This document shows positions 9,526 to 17,144 of a DNA stretch of 64,000 nt, in pieces (position 1 is the stretch's first letter; every line of letters begins with the position of its first letter). The stretch lies in NCBI RefSeq assembly GCF_013385635.1, contig NZ_JACAPR010000002.1, positions 124,001 through 188,000 of the forward strand. Direction: 5' to 3'. The notes under the pieces are model-generated. The model was not told the origin of the DNA and did not search any database. It worked only from the letters and a program-made list of their open reading frames with translations. The translations under genes and the position numbers were made by a program. The DNA is from Pseudomonas gingeri. Lineage in GTDB: Bacteria; Pseudomonadota; Gammaproteobacteria; Pseudomonadales; Pseudomonadaceae.

Positions 9526-10467
9526 ATGATCAAGAGCTTCGAGTTGCAGCACGGCGCGCTGCAGGCAGTGGAACGCCTGGATGCCGGGGTGATGCTGTTC
9601 AGCAATCCCGATGCGGCGGAACGGGATCTGTTGCACAGCCATTTCAAGCTTGACGAGCATGCCCTGGCGTCGGCCCTGGACCCGGACGAGGTCTCGCGCA
9701 TCGAGTTTCACCCGGACAATCTGTTCCTGATCTGGAAGCGCCCGCTGAACTATTCGGGGGCCGGCAGCCTGTCCTTCGAGGTGTCATCCTGCGGCCTGCT
9801 GTTCTGTGCCGAACGCCTGCTGGTGATCGCCACCGATGATGCCCAGCTCGACAGCCTCGGTACGCGCAAGGCCCTGCACACGCCGCTCGATGTGCTGCTG
9901 GAGATGCTCTTCAACAACATCCATCACTACCTCGGGCACTTGAAGGTGATCAAGATGGTCGCCCGCGAGCTGCAGCAGAAATTCTATGCGTCGATGGAAA
10001 ACCGCCATCTGATCCAGATGTTCAACCTCAGCGAAAGCCTGATCTATTACATCAACGCCCTGCACAGCAACGGCGCGGTGTTGACGCGGTTGCGCAATCA
10101 CGCCCAGAAGGAGGCCTTCAGCGAGCAGGCGATCGGCCTGATCGACGACCTGATCATCGAGAACAACCAGTGCTACAAGCAGGCCGAGATCTATTCCAAC
10201 GTGTTTTCCGCGCTGATCGACGCCCGTGGCAACCTGATGAACAACAGCACCAACGGCCTGCTGCGCAAGCTGACACTGATCAACGTGGTGTTCCTGCCGC
10301 TCAACCTGATCGCCAGCATCGGCGGCATGTCCGAATACAGCATGATGACCGCGGGTACGCCGTGGTGGGTGTCCTATCCGCTGTTCCTCACGGCGATGCT
10401 CGTCGGGGCGGGGCTGATGGTGCTCGGGCTCAAGCGCATGGCCGGCAATACCGACCGGGCCACCTGA
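9526..10467 (+). CDS. CorA-family divalent cation transporter with variant GMN motif
   Basis: A 313-residue CorA/ZntB-like membrane protein: a long cytoplasmic N-terminal alpha/beta domain and helical funnel, then two C-terminal transmembrane helices (about residues 245-265 and 280-300). The pore motif after TM1, normally GMN, reads GMS here (residues 267-269, in IGGMSEYSMM). It starts 9 bases after the ATP-grasp gene. Other members move Mg2+, Zn2+, Ni2+ or Co2+; the altered motif makes the ion uncertain. ATP-grasp enzymes need Mg2+, so functional coupling is possible but is inference. Confidence 0.85.
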   Translation: MIKSFELQHGALQAVERLDAGVMLFSNPDAAERDLLHSHFKLDEHALASALDPDEVSRIEFHPDNLFLIWKRPLNYSGAGSLSFEVSSCGLLFCAERLLVIATDDAQLDSLGTRKALHTPLDVLLEMLFNNIHHYLGHLKVIKMVARELQQKFYASMENRHLIQMFNLSESLIYYINALHSNGAVLTRLRNHAQKEAFSEQAIGLIDDLIIENNQCYKQAEIYSNVFSALIDARGNLMNNSTNGLLRKLTLINVVFLPLNLIASIGGMSEYSMMTAGTPWWVSYPLFLTAMLVGAGLMVLGLKRMAGNTDRAT

Positions 10468-10527
10468 AGGCAGTACCAGACCCTCTAGGCGCCGGGCTTG
10501 CCCGCGAACCGGCGAAGCCGGCCACTT

Positions 10528-10635
10528 GATCGTTCCCACGCTCCGCGTGGGAACGCATCTCGCGACGCTCTGCGTCGCAAAGGCTGGACGCGGAGCGTCC
10601 GGGGCGGCATTCCCACGCGGAGCGTGGGAACGATC
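10528..10635. repeat. 108-bp palindromic repeat, family A (copy 2)
   Basis: The ends are GATCGTTCCCACGC and GCGTGGGAACGATC, the same length as copy 1. It is preceded by a short CCGGGCTTGCCCGCG / CCGGCGAAGCCGG palindrome (about 10490-10525). It separates the convergent corA-like and map genes and overlaps the last bases of map. Confidence 0.85.
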
Positions 10636-11407
10636 ATGGGGGGAATCCAGGTTGCAGGGTCAGCACTTCGAAGCCATCGGCGGTGACGGCCACGGTGTGT
10701 TCCCACTGCGCCGACAGGCTGCCGTCGCGGGTTACCACGGTCCAGCCGTCCTTCAGGTCACGCACCCGGGCGCTGCCCTGGTTGAGCATCGGCTCGATGG
10801 TGAAGACCATGCCTTCGCGTAGCACCAGCCCGGTGCCCGGCCGGCCGAAATGCAGAACCTGCGGCTCCTCGTGCATCTGCCGGCCGATGCCATGCCCGCA
10901 GTACTCGCGCACCACGCTGTAGCCGTTGGCTTCGGCGTGTTTCTGGATCGCATGGCCGATATCTCCCAGCCGGGCCCCTGGCCTGACCCTGCGAATACCT
11001 GCCCAGAGCGCCTCGAAGGTCTTGTCCACCAGGCGTCGGGCCTGGGTGCTGACTTCACCGACCAGGTACATCTTGCTGGAGTCGGCGATAAAGCCGTTCT
11101 TCTCCAGGGTGATGTCGATATTGACGATATCGCCTTGCGCCAGGATCGCCCGGGCGTCAGGCATGCCATGGCAGACCACCTCGTTGATCGAGGTATTGAT
11201 GGAGTAGGGGTAGTCGTACTGGCCCTTGCTGGCCGGGCGGGCCAACAGTTCCTGGCGGATAAACGTCTCCACCCGGCGATCCAGTTCCAGGGTCGACAGG
11301 CCCGCGGCCACCAGCCCGTCGAGCATGCTGAAGACCTCGGCCAGCAGGCGCCCGGCTTCACGCATCAGCGCCAGTTCGGCTGGCGTCTTGATCAGGCCCA
11401 CAGGCAT
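10634..11407 (-). CDS. map: Type I methionine aminopeptidase (second copy type)
   Basis: A 257-residue cytosolic metallopeptidase that removes N-terminal Met from nascent proteins. Family signatures: VCHGMPDARAILAQGDIVNIDITLEKNGFIADSSKMYLVG (two metal-binding Asp residues), EYCGHGIGRQMHEEPQVLHFG (His) and GMVFTIEPM with WTVVTRDGSLSAQWEHTVAV (Glu residues). The ATG overlaps the stop of the upstream ParD-like gene (TGATG), so translation is probably coupled. The housekeeping map usually lies near rpsB/tsf, which is not here, so this is likely an accessory copy. The 3' end runs into a palindromic repeat. Confidence 0.93.
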   Translation of the reverse strand: MPVGLIKTPAELALMREAGRLLAEVFSMLDGLVAAGLSTLELDRRVETFIRQELLARPASKGQYDYPYSINTSINEVVCHGMPDARAILAQGDIVNIDITLEKNGFIADSSKMYLVGEVSTQARRLVDKTFEALWAGIRRVRPGARLGDIGHAIQKHAEANGYSVVREYCGHGIGRQMHEEPQVLHFGRPGTGLVLREGMVFTIEPMLNQGSARVRDLKDGWTVVTRDGSLSAQWEHTVAVTADGFEVLTLQPGFPP

Positions 11408-11607
11408 CAGCTGCGCCCTCGAATCAGGTCTTCCCTGTTCAACAGCAGGCGGTTGACCAGATCGTTGTAGCCCAGTTGTGGGTTGAGCTCGGCCAGCAGC
11501 CCGAGCTTGATCCAGAACTCGGCCTGTGCGTTGATCGAGCGATCCATGGCGGCACTGGCCATGCGCAGTTGTTCATGCAGTTCATCGGAGATCTTGACGA
11601 TGCCCAT
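11407..11607 (-). CDS. ParD-like ribbon-helix-helix-type protein
   Basis: A 66-residue protein (GIVKISDELHEQLRMASAAM..) of the ParD-like family, small proteins with a predicted ribbon-helix-helix DNA-binding N-terminus. No ParE-type toxin gene is adjacent; instead the stop codon overlaps the start of a methionine aminopeptidase gene. Upstream lie three TATAT half-sites spaced exactly 11 bp apart (11628, 11639, 11650), a pattern suited to cooperative binding by this protein and therefore to autoregulation. Whether it works as an antitoxin here is unknown. Confidence 0.83.
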   Translation of the reverse strand: MGIVKISDELHEQLRMASAAMDRSINAQAEFWIKLGLLAELNPQLGYNDLVNRLLLNREDLIRGRS

Positions 11608-11627
11608 GGGTTTCTCTCGGCTTGGAA

Positions 11628-11654
11628 TATATGAATCGTATATGTTTCGTATAT
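11628..11654. promoter_or_regulatory. Three TATAT half-sites at 11-bp spacing, probable operator
   Basis: TATAT occurs at 11628-11632, 11639-11643 and 11650-11654, the last two inside TCGTATAT direct repeats. The one-helical-turn spacing, 21-47 bases upstream of the ParD-like start, fits repeated ribbon-helix-helix binding. It also lies only about 30 bases from the divergent ilvA leader promoter, so it could influence both. Confidence 0.55.
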
Positions 11655-11683
11655 TTCCGGCAAGCAGGCAACGAATTCAGCCA

Positions 11684-11712
11684 TTGACTTGCCCGGCGCT
11701 CCCGGCTAATTT
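11684..11712 (+). promoter_or_regulatory. Sigma-70-type promoter of the threonine ammonia-lyase leader
   Basis: TTGACT (11684-11689) and TAATTT (11707-11712) are separated by exactly 17 bases. The predicted transcription start, 6-7 bases downstream, falls on or beside the A of the leader peptide ATG at 11719. The leader mRNA may therefore have almost no 5' untranslated region. Confidence 0.65.
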
Positions 11713-11718
11713 CGATCC

Positions 11719-11784
11719 ATGACCTGCACCCACATTCTTCCTCAGCCAAGCATTATTATCGCCATTCCTTATCTGGCGGGCTGA
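11719..11784 (+). CDS. Isoleucine-rich leader peptide of the ilvA attenuator
   Basis: A 21-codon open frame from ATG 11719 to TGA 11782. It contains Thr at codons 2 and 4 and Ile at codons 6, 12, 13, 14 and 16; the run of codons 12-16 reads I-I-I-A-I. Such clusters of the end-product amino acid are diagnostic of ribosome-mediated attenuation. Threonine is the substrate and isoleucine the final product of the pathway begun by the downstream enzyme. No Shine-Dalgarno sequence is visible, in line with a leaderless transcript. It is too short for a stable functional protein. Confidence 0.78.
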   Translation: MTCTHILPQPSIIIAIPYLAG

Positions 11785-11830
11785 CCTGTATCTGTTACCC
11801 AAACCCGCCTCCGAGGCGGGTTTGTTGTTT
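11775..11830 (+). terminator. Attenuator: terminator stem and competing antiterminator segment
   Basis: AAACCCGCCT (11801-11810) and AGGCGGGTTT (11814-11823) form a perfect 10-bp stem with a CCG loop, followed by a T-rich GTTGTTT. The segment GGCGGG at 11775-11780, near the end of the leader reading frame, is complementary to CCCGCC at 11804-11809 inside the terminator's left arm. A ribosome stalled on the Ile codons (11752-11766) would leave 11775-11780 free to pair and break the terminator; a ribosome reaching the stop at 11782 would cover it. That is the expected logic of Ile-sensitive attenuation. Confidence 0.78.
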
Positions 11831-11866
11831 CTGTCTCCGAGGCCAAGCGATCACCCGGAGAGCCCC

Positions 11867-12922
11867 ATGAGCAACGATACCGCCAGTCAACCACCGAGTA
11901 GAACATCACCGAGTAGCGAGTCCCTGCTGCTGGGCAGCTATGTGCGCAAGATCCTTGCGGCCCCGGTCTACGACCTGGCGATCCGCACGCCACTGCAGCC
12001 GGCCCCGGCGCTATCCCTGGCGCTGGGCAACCAGATCCTGCTCAAGCGCGAAGACCTGCAACCGACCTTTTCCTTCAAGATTCGCGGCGCCTACAACAAG
12101 CTGGTGCAGCTCGACGAGGCCCAGCGCCGTTGTGGCGTGGTCACGGCGTCGGCGGGCAACCATGCCCAGGGCGTGGCACTGGCGGCCCTCACTCTGGGCA
12201 TCAAGGCAACGATCGTCATGCCCACCAGCACCCCCGAGTTGAAAGTGCAGGGCGTACGCAGCCGCGAAGCGACGGCGGTTCTGCACGGCGAGAGTTTTCC
12301 ATTCGCCCTGACCCATGCCTTGGCGCTTGCAGAGGAGCAGGGCCATACCTTTGTCTCGCCCTTCGACGATCCCGAGGTGATTGCCGGCCAGGGCACGGTG
12401 GCGATGGAACTGCTCAACCAGCATCAGGGCGCGCTGGATGCGATCTTCGTTCCGGTCGGCGGTGGTGGCCTGATCGCCGGGATCGCCGCCTACGTCAAAT
12501 ACCTGCGCCCGCAGGTGCGGATCATCGGCGTCGAGTCGGAGCACTCGAACTGCCTCCAGTTGGCGTTGCAGGCCGGGGAGCGGGTGGTCTTGCCCCGGGT
12601 CGGGACCTTCGCCGATGGTGTTGCGGTCGCGCAGATCGGTGCATACGGTTTCGAGGTCTGCCGCCGGCATGTCGATGAAGTCATCACCGTCAGCAATGAC
12701 GAGTTGTGCAGCGCCATCCGCGATATCTATGACGATACCCGGTCCATCACCGAACCTTCAGGCGCGCTGGCGGTGGCGGGTATCAGGAAATATGTGACGC
12801 TCAACCGGCTCAAGGGTCAGACGCTGGTGGCGATCAATTCCGGCGCCAATATCAACTTCGACAGCCTGCGGCATGTCGCCGAACGTGCGGCCCATTGCGG
12901 GCCGCAGGTTGCGCTGGGCTGA
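11867..12922 (+). CDS. ilvA: Threonine ammonia-lyase, short form without regulatory domain
   Basis: A 351-residue PLP enzyme of fold type II converting L-threonine to 2-oxobutanoate, the first step towards isoleucine. The PLP lysine is K71 in QPTFSFKIRGAYNK; the phosphate loop is VPVGGGGLIAGI; ITEPSGALAVAG is also typical. Biosynthetic IlvA is about 510 residues with C-terminal ACT-like domains that bind isoleucine; this protein ends after the catalytic domain, as in TdcB-type enzymes. Feedback by isoleucine on the protein is therefore unlikely, and the upstream attenuator may supply the control. ATG 11867 has CGGAG upstream; the longer frame would start inside the terminator. A second full-length ilvA may exist elsewhere. 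Confidence 0.92.
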   Translation: MSNDTASQPPSRTSPSSESLLLGSYVRKILAAPVYDLAIRTPLQPAPALSLALGNQILLKREDLQPTFSFKIRGAYNKLVQLDEAQRRCGVVTASAGNHAQGVALAALTLGIKATIVMPTSTPELKVQGVRSREATAVLHGESFPFALTHALALAEEQGHTFVSPFDDPEVIAGQGTVAMELLNQHQGALDAIFVPVGGGGLIAGIAAYVKYLRPQVRIIGVESEHSNCLQLALQAGERVVLPRVGTFADGVAVAQIGAYGFEVCRRHVDEVITVSNDELCSAIRDIYDDTRSITEPSGALAVAGIRKYVTLNRLKGQTLVAINSGANINFDSLRHVAERAAHCGPQVALG

Positions 12923-12934
12923 CCGCTATGGCGG

Positions 12935-13417
12935 TTATTCGCTGACGGCCTTCTTGGTCAGCTTGGACGGTGTCCAGATGCGGTAGCGGATTTCCACGTC
13001 GTCCGGGGCGTAGATCACCAGCGGCAGCTTGCTGTTGTAGCGCAGCATGTAGCCGGTGCCGACCACCGGGACAAAGTCCTTCTTGGCCTTGGTGCCGGGT
13101 GGGCAGGCCATCAGCGTGGACACCGGGCCGCTGACGCTTTCCAGGCGGTAGTAGGAATAGCTCCAGCCTTCGAGGTTCTTTTCGTCGAGGTTGCCGCCCA
13201 GGCGTTTCTGGTTGCAATCGACGGGCAGGGTCTTCCCGGCGATGATTTCCACCCGGTGATCGGAGTCCTTGGTCATCTTCGGTACCCGGATGACCGTGCG
13301 GGTGAAACCATCTTCCGCTTTCGGGAAGGGGGCCAGATCCGATTTGTCGGCGGCGACCGCGCTGGCGGCAGTGGTCAAGGCCAGCAGGAATGTGGCGGCG
13401 ATAGTCGTCGAATTCAT
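12935..13417 (-). CDS. eco: Ecotin, periplasmic serine protease inhibitor
   Basis: A 160-residue protein with a signal peptide (residues 1-23, ending in AVAA) and a mature part that follows ecotin closely: LAPFPKAEDGFTRTVI, a Cys in LPVDCNQ, and the inhibitory loop VSTLMACPPG, in which Met is the predicted P1 residue and the Cys closes the disulfide. The C-terminal half (MLRYNSKLPLVIYAPDDVEIRYRIW) carries the secondary binding and dimer regions. Ecotin inhibits trypsin-fold proteases such as trypsin and elastase and protects the periplasm from host enzymes. It is convergent with ilvA, with 12 bases between the stops, and appears monocistronic. Confidence 0.94.
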   Translation of the reverse strand: MNSTTIAATFLLALTTAASAVAADKSDLAPFPKAEDGFTRTVIRVPKMTKDSDHRVEIIAGKTLPVDCNQKRLGGNLDEKNLEGWSYSYYRLESVSGPVSTLMACPPGTKAKKDFVPVVGTGYMLRYNSKLPLVIYAPDDVEIRYRIWTPSKLTKKAVSE

Positions 13418-13848
13418 GAGCTCTCTTGCCCTGTCAGGAGGGAGCTATCCCTCGTTTGAGTGGTGCAGCCATGACGGCATGCCGTATTGGATGCGGTGGT
13501 TTTTTCCGGGTACCCAAGTTACTTGCCAAGATAAGGGCAAATTGCACTATGCCAAAGCATTTTTCTTGCATTTTGCATAGCGTCACTTTGCTATTAGTGG
13601 GGCAAAGTCATTGTTTTTCCAGCAAACAATTATTCATCTTGGTGGGCATGTTTCCTGCTGCTTTCGAGTGGCACCCACTGGGCGGATTGTTGGACGAATA
13701 ACCTTAACAGCCGAAAAAAAACGGCCTAGTCTTGAAGGTGGTTTCGTTGTCCAGGAGAGGACAGGGCCGGCCGCCCGTGGGTTGCGCGGCGGCCAATGGC
13801 CGTCACCACAATAAAATCTGGCAGCCTCATAGAACGGAGAGAGTAGCC
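13418..13848. other. Intergenic region, AT-richer
   Basis: About 430 bases between the divergent ecotin and DUF1652 genes, with locally lower G+C. The only structure noted is a small GCCG-A8-CGGC hairpin near 13711-13727. Frames crossing it lack ribosome sites and recognisable content. Confidence 0.5.
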
Positions 13849-14118
13849 ATGCTATCGCTATCGACGTTGGAGTTACGCAATATCATTGAAAGCAGTTTCC
13901 TGCCGATGCGCTGCCAATGCACCCTGGGCGCGAACGAGTCCCTGACCGTCAAGGTGTTCGACAGGAAATCCGAACGGGTCGACCTGGTGGTGACCGGGAT
14001 CTGCGCCTCGAAGCTGGACAGCAATCGCGCCATTTCCGAACTGATCGCCGAACTGCGCTACGACCTTGAGCATGGTCAGGACGGCCATTACGGCGAGGTG
14101 CGGGCGAAGGCCCGTTGA
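13849..14118 (+). CDS. DUF1652 family small protein
   Basis: An 89-residue protein matching the Pseudomonas DUF1652 pattern: LELRNIIESSFLPMRCQCTL, then a beta segment (LTVKVFDRKSERVDLVVTGI) and a C-terminal helix (NRAISELIAELRYDLE). The start at 13849 follows ACGGAGAGAG by 7 bases. Function unknown; it is predicted to be small, soluble and cytoplasmic. A second, more divergent member appears to be encoded at 19662-19952. A GACGCCCCC..GGGGGCGTC hairpin without a clear T tract lies 32-57 bases downstream. Confidence 0.85.
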   Translation: MLSLSTLELRNIIESSFLPMRCQCTLGANESLTVKVFDRKSERVDLVVTGICASKLDSNRAISELIAELRYDLEHGQDGHYGEVRAKAR

Positions 14119-14284
14119 CCCCCCCCTGAACTGACTTCATCTTTGTCCGGACGCCCCCGACAGCCAGGGGGCGTCGGCTGCAGAAAATCTTTCTCGTCAT
14201 GGGATAGATACCTTAACGCCAGTGTCGAACTGCCAGTAAACTGCGCGCTTCCCCCTCGTACTCTTTGATTTCCAGAGGTTTTGC

Positions 14285-15931
14285 ATGACACTCAGTCCTT
14301 TTGCGGGCAAACCGGCACCGGCACAGCTGCTGGTTGATATCCCGCGACTGGTATCGGCCTACTACACTGGCCAACCCGATGCAGCGATCTCCACCCAGCG
14401 TGTCGCCTTCGGCACCTCCGGGCATCGGGGCAGTTCGTTCGAGCTGAGTTTCAATGAATGGCATGTCCTGGCCATCAGCCAGGCCATCTGCCTGTACCGC
14501 CAGTCCCAGGGGATCGATGGCCCGTTGTTTGTCGGCATCGATACCCATGCGCTGTCCACCCCGGCCGGTGCCAGTGCCCTGGAAGTGTTTGCTGCCAACG
14601 GCGTGGAAACCATGATTGCCCAAGGCGATGAGTACACGCCGACGCCGGCGGTATCCCACGCCATCATCTGCTACAACCGCGGTCGCACTTCCGGCCTGGC
14701 GGACGGTGTGGTGATCACCCCGTCCCACAACCCGCCGGAAAGCGGTGGCTTCAAGTACAACCCGCCCAACGGCGGTCCGGCCGATACCCATATCACCAAG
14801 TGGATCGAAGCCAAGGCCAACGAGCTGCTGGGCAACCAGTTGGCCGGCGTGAAGCGCATCGGCTACGAGAAGGCGCTCAAGGCCGACACCACCCACCGTC
14901 ATGACTATCTCAACAGCTATGTCGCCGACCTGGTCAATGTCATCGACATGGACGTTATCCGTGGCGCCAACCTGCGCCTGGGTGTCGATCCCCTGGGCGG
15001 TGCCGGCGTGCGCTACTGGTCGGCGATCGCCGATCACTACCGCCTGAACCTGGAAGTGGTGAACACCGAGGTCGATCCGACCTTCCGCTTCATGTGCGTC
15101 GACTGGGACGGCAAGATCCGCATGGACCCGTCCTCCAGCCATGCGATGCAGGGCCTGATCGGCCTGAAGGAGCGTTTCGACGTGGCCTTCGCCTGCGATC
15201 CCGACCATGACCGCCACGGTATTGTCACGCCGTCCGGTGGCCTGCTGGCGCCGAACAGCTACCTGGCGGTGTCCATCGACTATCTGTTCCAGAACCGCCC
15301 GCAGTGGCGCGCCGATGCGGCGGTCGGCAAGACAGTGGTCAGCAGCGGCCTGATTGACCGCGTGGCGGCCCGCCTGGGCCGGCGCCTGTACGAAGTGCCG
15401 GTGGGCTTCAAGTGGTTTGCCGACGGCCTGTTCGACGGCTCCCTCGGCTTTGGTGGCGAGGAGAGTGCGGGGGCATCGTTCCTGCGCAAGGACGGCAGCG
15501 TCTGGTCCACCGACAAGGACGGCCTGATTCCGGCCCTGCTGGCGGCGGAAATGACCTCGCGCAGCGGGCGTGACCCGAGCCAGATCTACCGTGGCCTGAC
15601 CGACGAGCTGGGCGAGCCGTTCTCCGTGCGCGTCGATGCCAAGGCGACGCCGGCGCAGAAAGCGCTGCTGAGCAAGCTGTCGCCGGAGCAGGTGACCTCG
15701 ACGCAACTGGCCGGCGAAGCGATCCAGCAGATCCTCAGCCATGCGCCAGGCAACGACCAGGCCATCGGCGGCCTGAAGGTCATGACCGAGAGCGGCTGGT
15801 TCGCCGCACGGCCGTCAGGCACCGAGGATATCTACAAGATCTACGCCGAGAGCTTTGTCGGTGACGATCACCTCAAGCGCCTGGTGGCGGAAGCGCAGGT
15901 ACTGGTGGACGGAGCCATTTGCGCCAAGTGA
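14285..15931 (+). CDS. pgm: Phosphoglucomutase (alpha-D-glucose 1,6-bisphosphate dependent)
   Basis: A 548-residue enzyme interconverting glucose 1-phosphate and glucose 6-phosphate, supplying precursors for UDP-glucose, glycogen/trehalose and surface polysaccharides. Motifs: [17 protein letters not shown] near the N-terminus; the active-site phosphoserine loop [23 protein letters not shown]; the metal-binding DPDHDRHG; the sugar-binding loop [24 protein letters not shown]; and the C-terminal phosphate-binding [17 protein letters not shown]. All key residues are present and the length is typical of the E. coli Pgm type. ATG 14285 follows CCAGAGG. Palindromic repeats begin just after the stop. 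Confidence 0.96.
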   Translation: MTLSPFAGKPAPAQLLVDIPRLVSAYYTGQPDAAISTQRVAFGTSGHRGSSFELSFNEWHVLAISQAICLYRQSQGIDGPLFVGIDTHALSTPAGASALEVFAANGVETMIAQGDEYTPTPAVSHAIICYNRGRTSGLADGVVITPSHNPPESGGFKYNPPNGGPADTHITKWIEAKANELLGNQLAGVKRIGYEKALKADTTHRHDYLNSYVADLVNVIDMDVIRGANLRLGVDPLGGAGVRYWSAIADHYRLNLEVVNTEVDPTFRFMCVDWDGKIRMDPSSSHAMQGLIGLKERFDVAFACDPDHDRHGIVTPSGGLLAPNSYLAVSIDYLFQNRPQWRADAAVGKTVVSSGLIDRVAARLGRRLYEVPVGFKWFADGLFDGSLGFGGEESAGASFLRKDGSVWSTDKDGLIPALLAAEMTSRSGRDPSQIYRGLTDELGEPFSVRVDAKATPAQKALLSKLSPEQVTSTQLAGEAIQQILSHAPGNDQAIGGLKVMTESGWFAARPSGTEDIYKIYAESFVGDDHLKRLVAEAQVLVDGAICAK

Positions 15932-15939
15932 CCCTCCCT

Positions 15940-16141
15940 TGTGGCGAGCGGGCTTGCCGGGCGGCACTCTGAAACCTGCGAGCCCTGTCTATCGGATAAC
16001 CGTGGTTTTGTGGCGAGCGGGCTTGCCCGCGCTGGGGTGCGAAGCACCCCTGAAACCAGCCGGCTCGGTCTGTCAGATGGACCGGGGTATTCGGTTTTAC
16101 GACTGCTTCGCAGTCGAGCGTGGGCAAGCCCACTCGCCACA
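15940..16141. repeat. Cluster of REP-like palindromes, family B
   Basis: TGTGGCGAGCGGGCTTGCC occurs twice in direct orientation (from 15940 and 16010), and the inverse form GGGCAAGCCCACTCGCCACA closes the cluster at 16122-16141. This is a typical paired REP arrangement between the convergent pgm and pirin genes. The same family flanks the lipase gene at 45921-46050. Confidence 0.85.
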
Positions 16142-16165
16142 CCTGCTGATCGCTCGGCAGTCCTT

Positions 16166-16864
16166 CTAGGCCAGATCCACCAGAATGATCTCGCTGTCCT
16201 GCACGGCGGTGATCCGCAGCACCTCTTCCTCGGCCACGGCCACGCCGTCACGTGCTTCGGCGCGCAGGCCATTGACCTCGATCACTCCGGTGGCCGGCAC
16301 CAGGTAGGCGCGGCGCTTGCCGTCCAGGCGGTATTCGGCGCTTTCACCGGCCTTCAGGTTGGCGGCGACCAGGCGGGCATCGGCACGAATCCGCAGGCTC
16401 TGGTCATCGCCGGCCTTGCCACTGGCGAGGGTGACGAAACCTTCGCCACGCTCGCCCTTGGGAAACGGCTTGGCACCCCAGGAGGGAGCCGAGCCGGCTT
16501 CGTTGGGGATGATCCAGATCTGGAAGATCCTGGTGGGCGTCGATTCCAGGTTGTACTCGCTGTGGGCGATCCCGGTGCCAGCGCTCATCACCTGGACATC
16601 GCCGGCTTCGGTGCGACCCTTGTTGCCAAGGTTGTCCTCGTGGCTGATGGCACCTTCGCGGACATAGGTGATGATTTCCATGTCCCGGTGCGGGTGTTGC
16701 GGAAAACCGGTGCCAGGGGCGATCACATCGTCGTTCCAGACCCGCAGGTTGCCCCAGTTCATGCGCTGCGGATCGTGGTATTCGGCGAACGAAAAGTGGT
16801 GGTGCGCATCCAGCCAGCCGTGGTGAGCGCCGCCCAGGGTGTTGAAGGGCCTGAGTTGCAGCAT
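16166..16864 (-). CDS. Pirin family protein
   Basis: A 232-residue bicupin. The N-terminal pirin signature includes HHHFSFAEYHDP and FPQHPHRDMEIITYV, with the metal-binding His/Glu set (HPHRDME), followed by GRTEAGDVQVMSAGTGIAHSEYN. The C-terminal cupin half lacks metal ligands, as usual. Bacterial pirins include quercetin 2,3-dioxygenase-like enzymes and redox or metabolic regulators; the role here cannot be set from sequence. The start is placed at 16864, where GGAGA lies 7 bases upstream and the protein opens with the conserved MLQLRPF; a longer frame runs into non-coding sequence. Confidence 0.9.
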   Translation of the reverse strand: MLQLRPFNTLGGAHHGWLDAHHHFSFAEYHDPQRMNWGNLRVWNDDVIAPGTGFPQHPHRDMEIITYVREGAISHEDNLGNKGRTEAGDVQVMSAGTGIAHSEYNLESTPTRIFQIWIIPNEAGSAPSWGAKPFPKGERGEGFVTLASGKAGDDQSLRIRADARLVAANLKAGESAEYRLDGKRRAYLVPATGVIEVNGLRAEARDGVAVAEEEVLRITAVQDSEIILVDLA

Positions 16865-17144
16865 GAGTCTTCTCCTGTTCAGGTTCGTCGTGGGCTGGCA
16901 CGGGCCAGGGCAGGACGGTGACCGGTTGATGATGGTCCTATGATCGATCAAACCAATATCGATAAAAAGCGTAAATAATGCTTCAAAACAATCGATATAG
17001 TTGATGTTTTTCCGTGCCTCCAATGATGTCTCCACTTTCAATTCGTCGCCTAAACAGCTGATAGACAAGCAATTGACTAGAACTCCAGGCGTAATGGAGC
17101 GACCATAGGCCTCCCGTCCGGACAGCCTCAGACCTGGAGTCAGC

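Noticed and set aside
14213..15742. 509-codon open frame antisense to pgm
   Set aside because: A shadow frame typical of high-G+C coding DNA; it lacks a recognisable domain, while the opposite strand encodes a fully motif-supported phosphoglucomutase.
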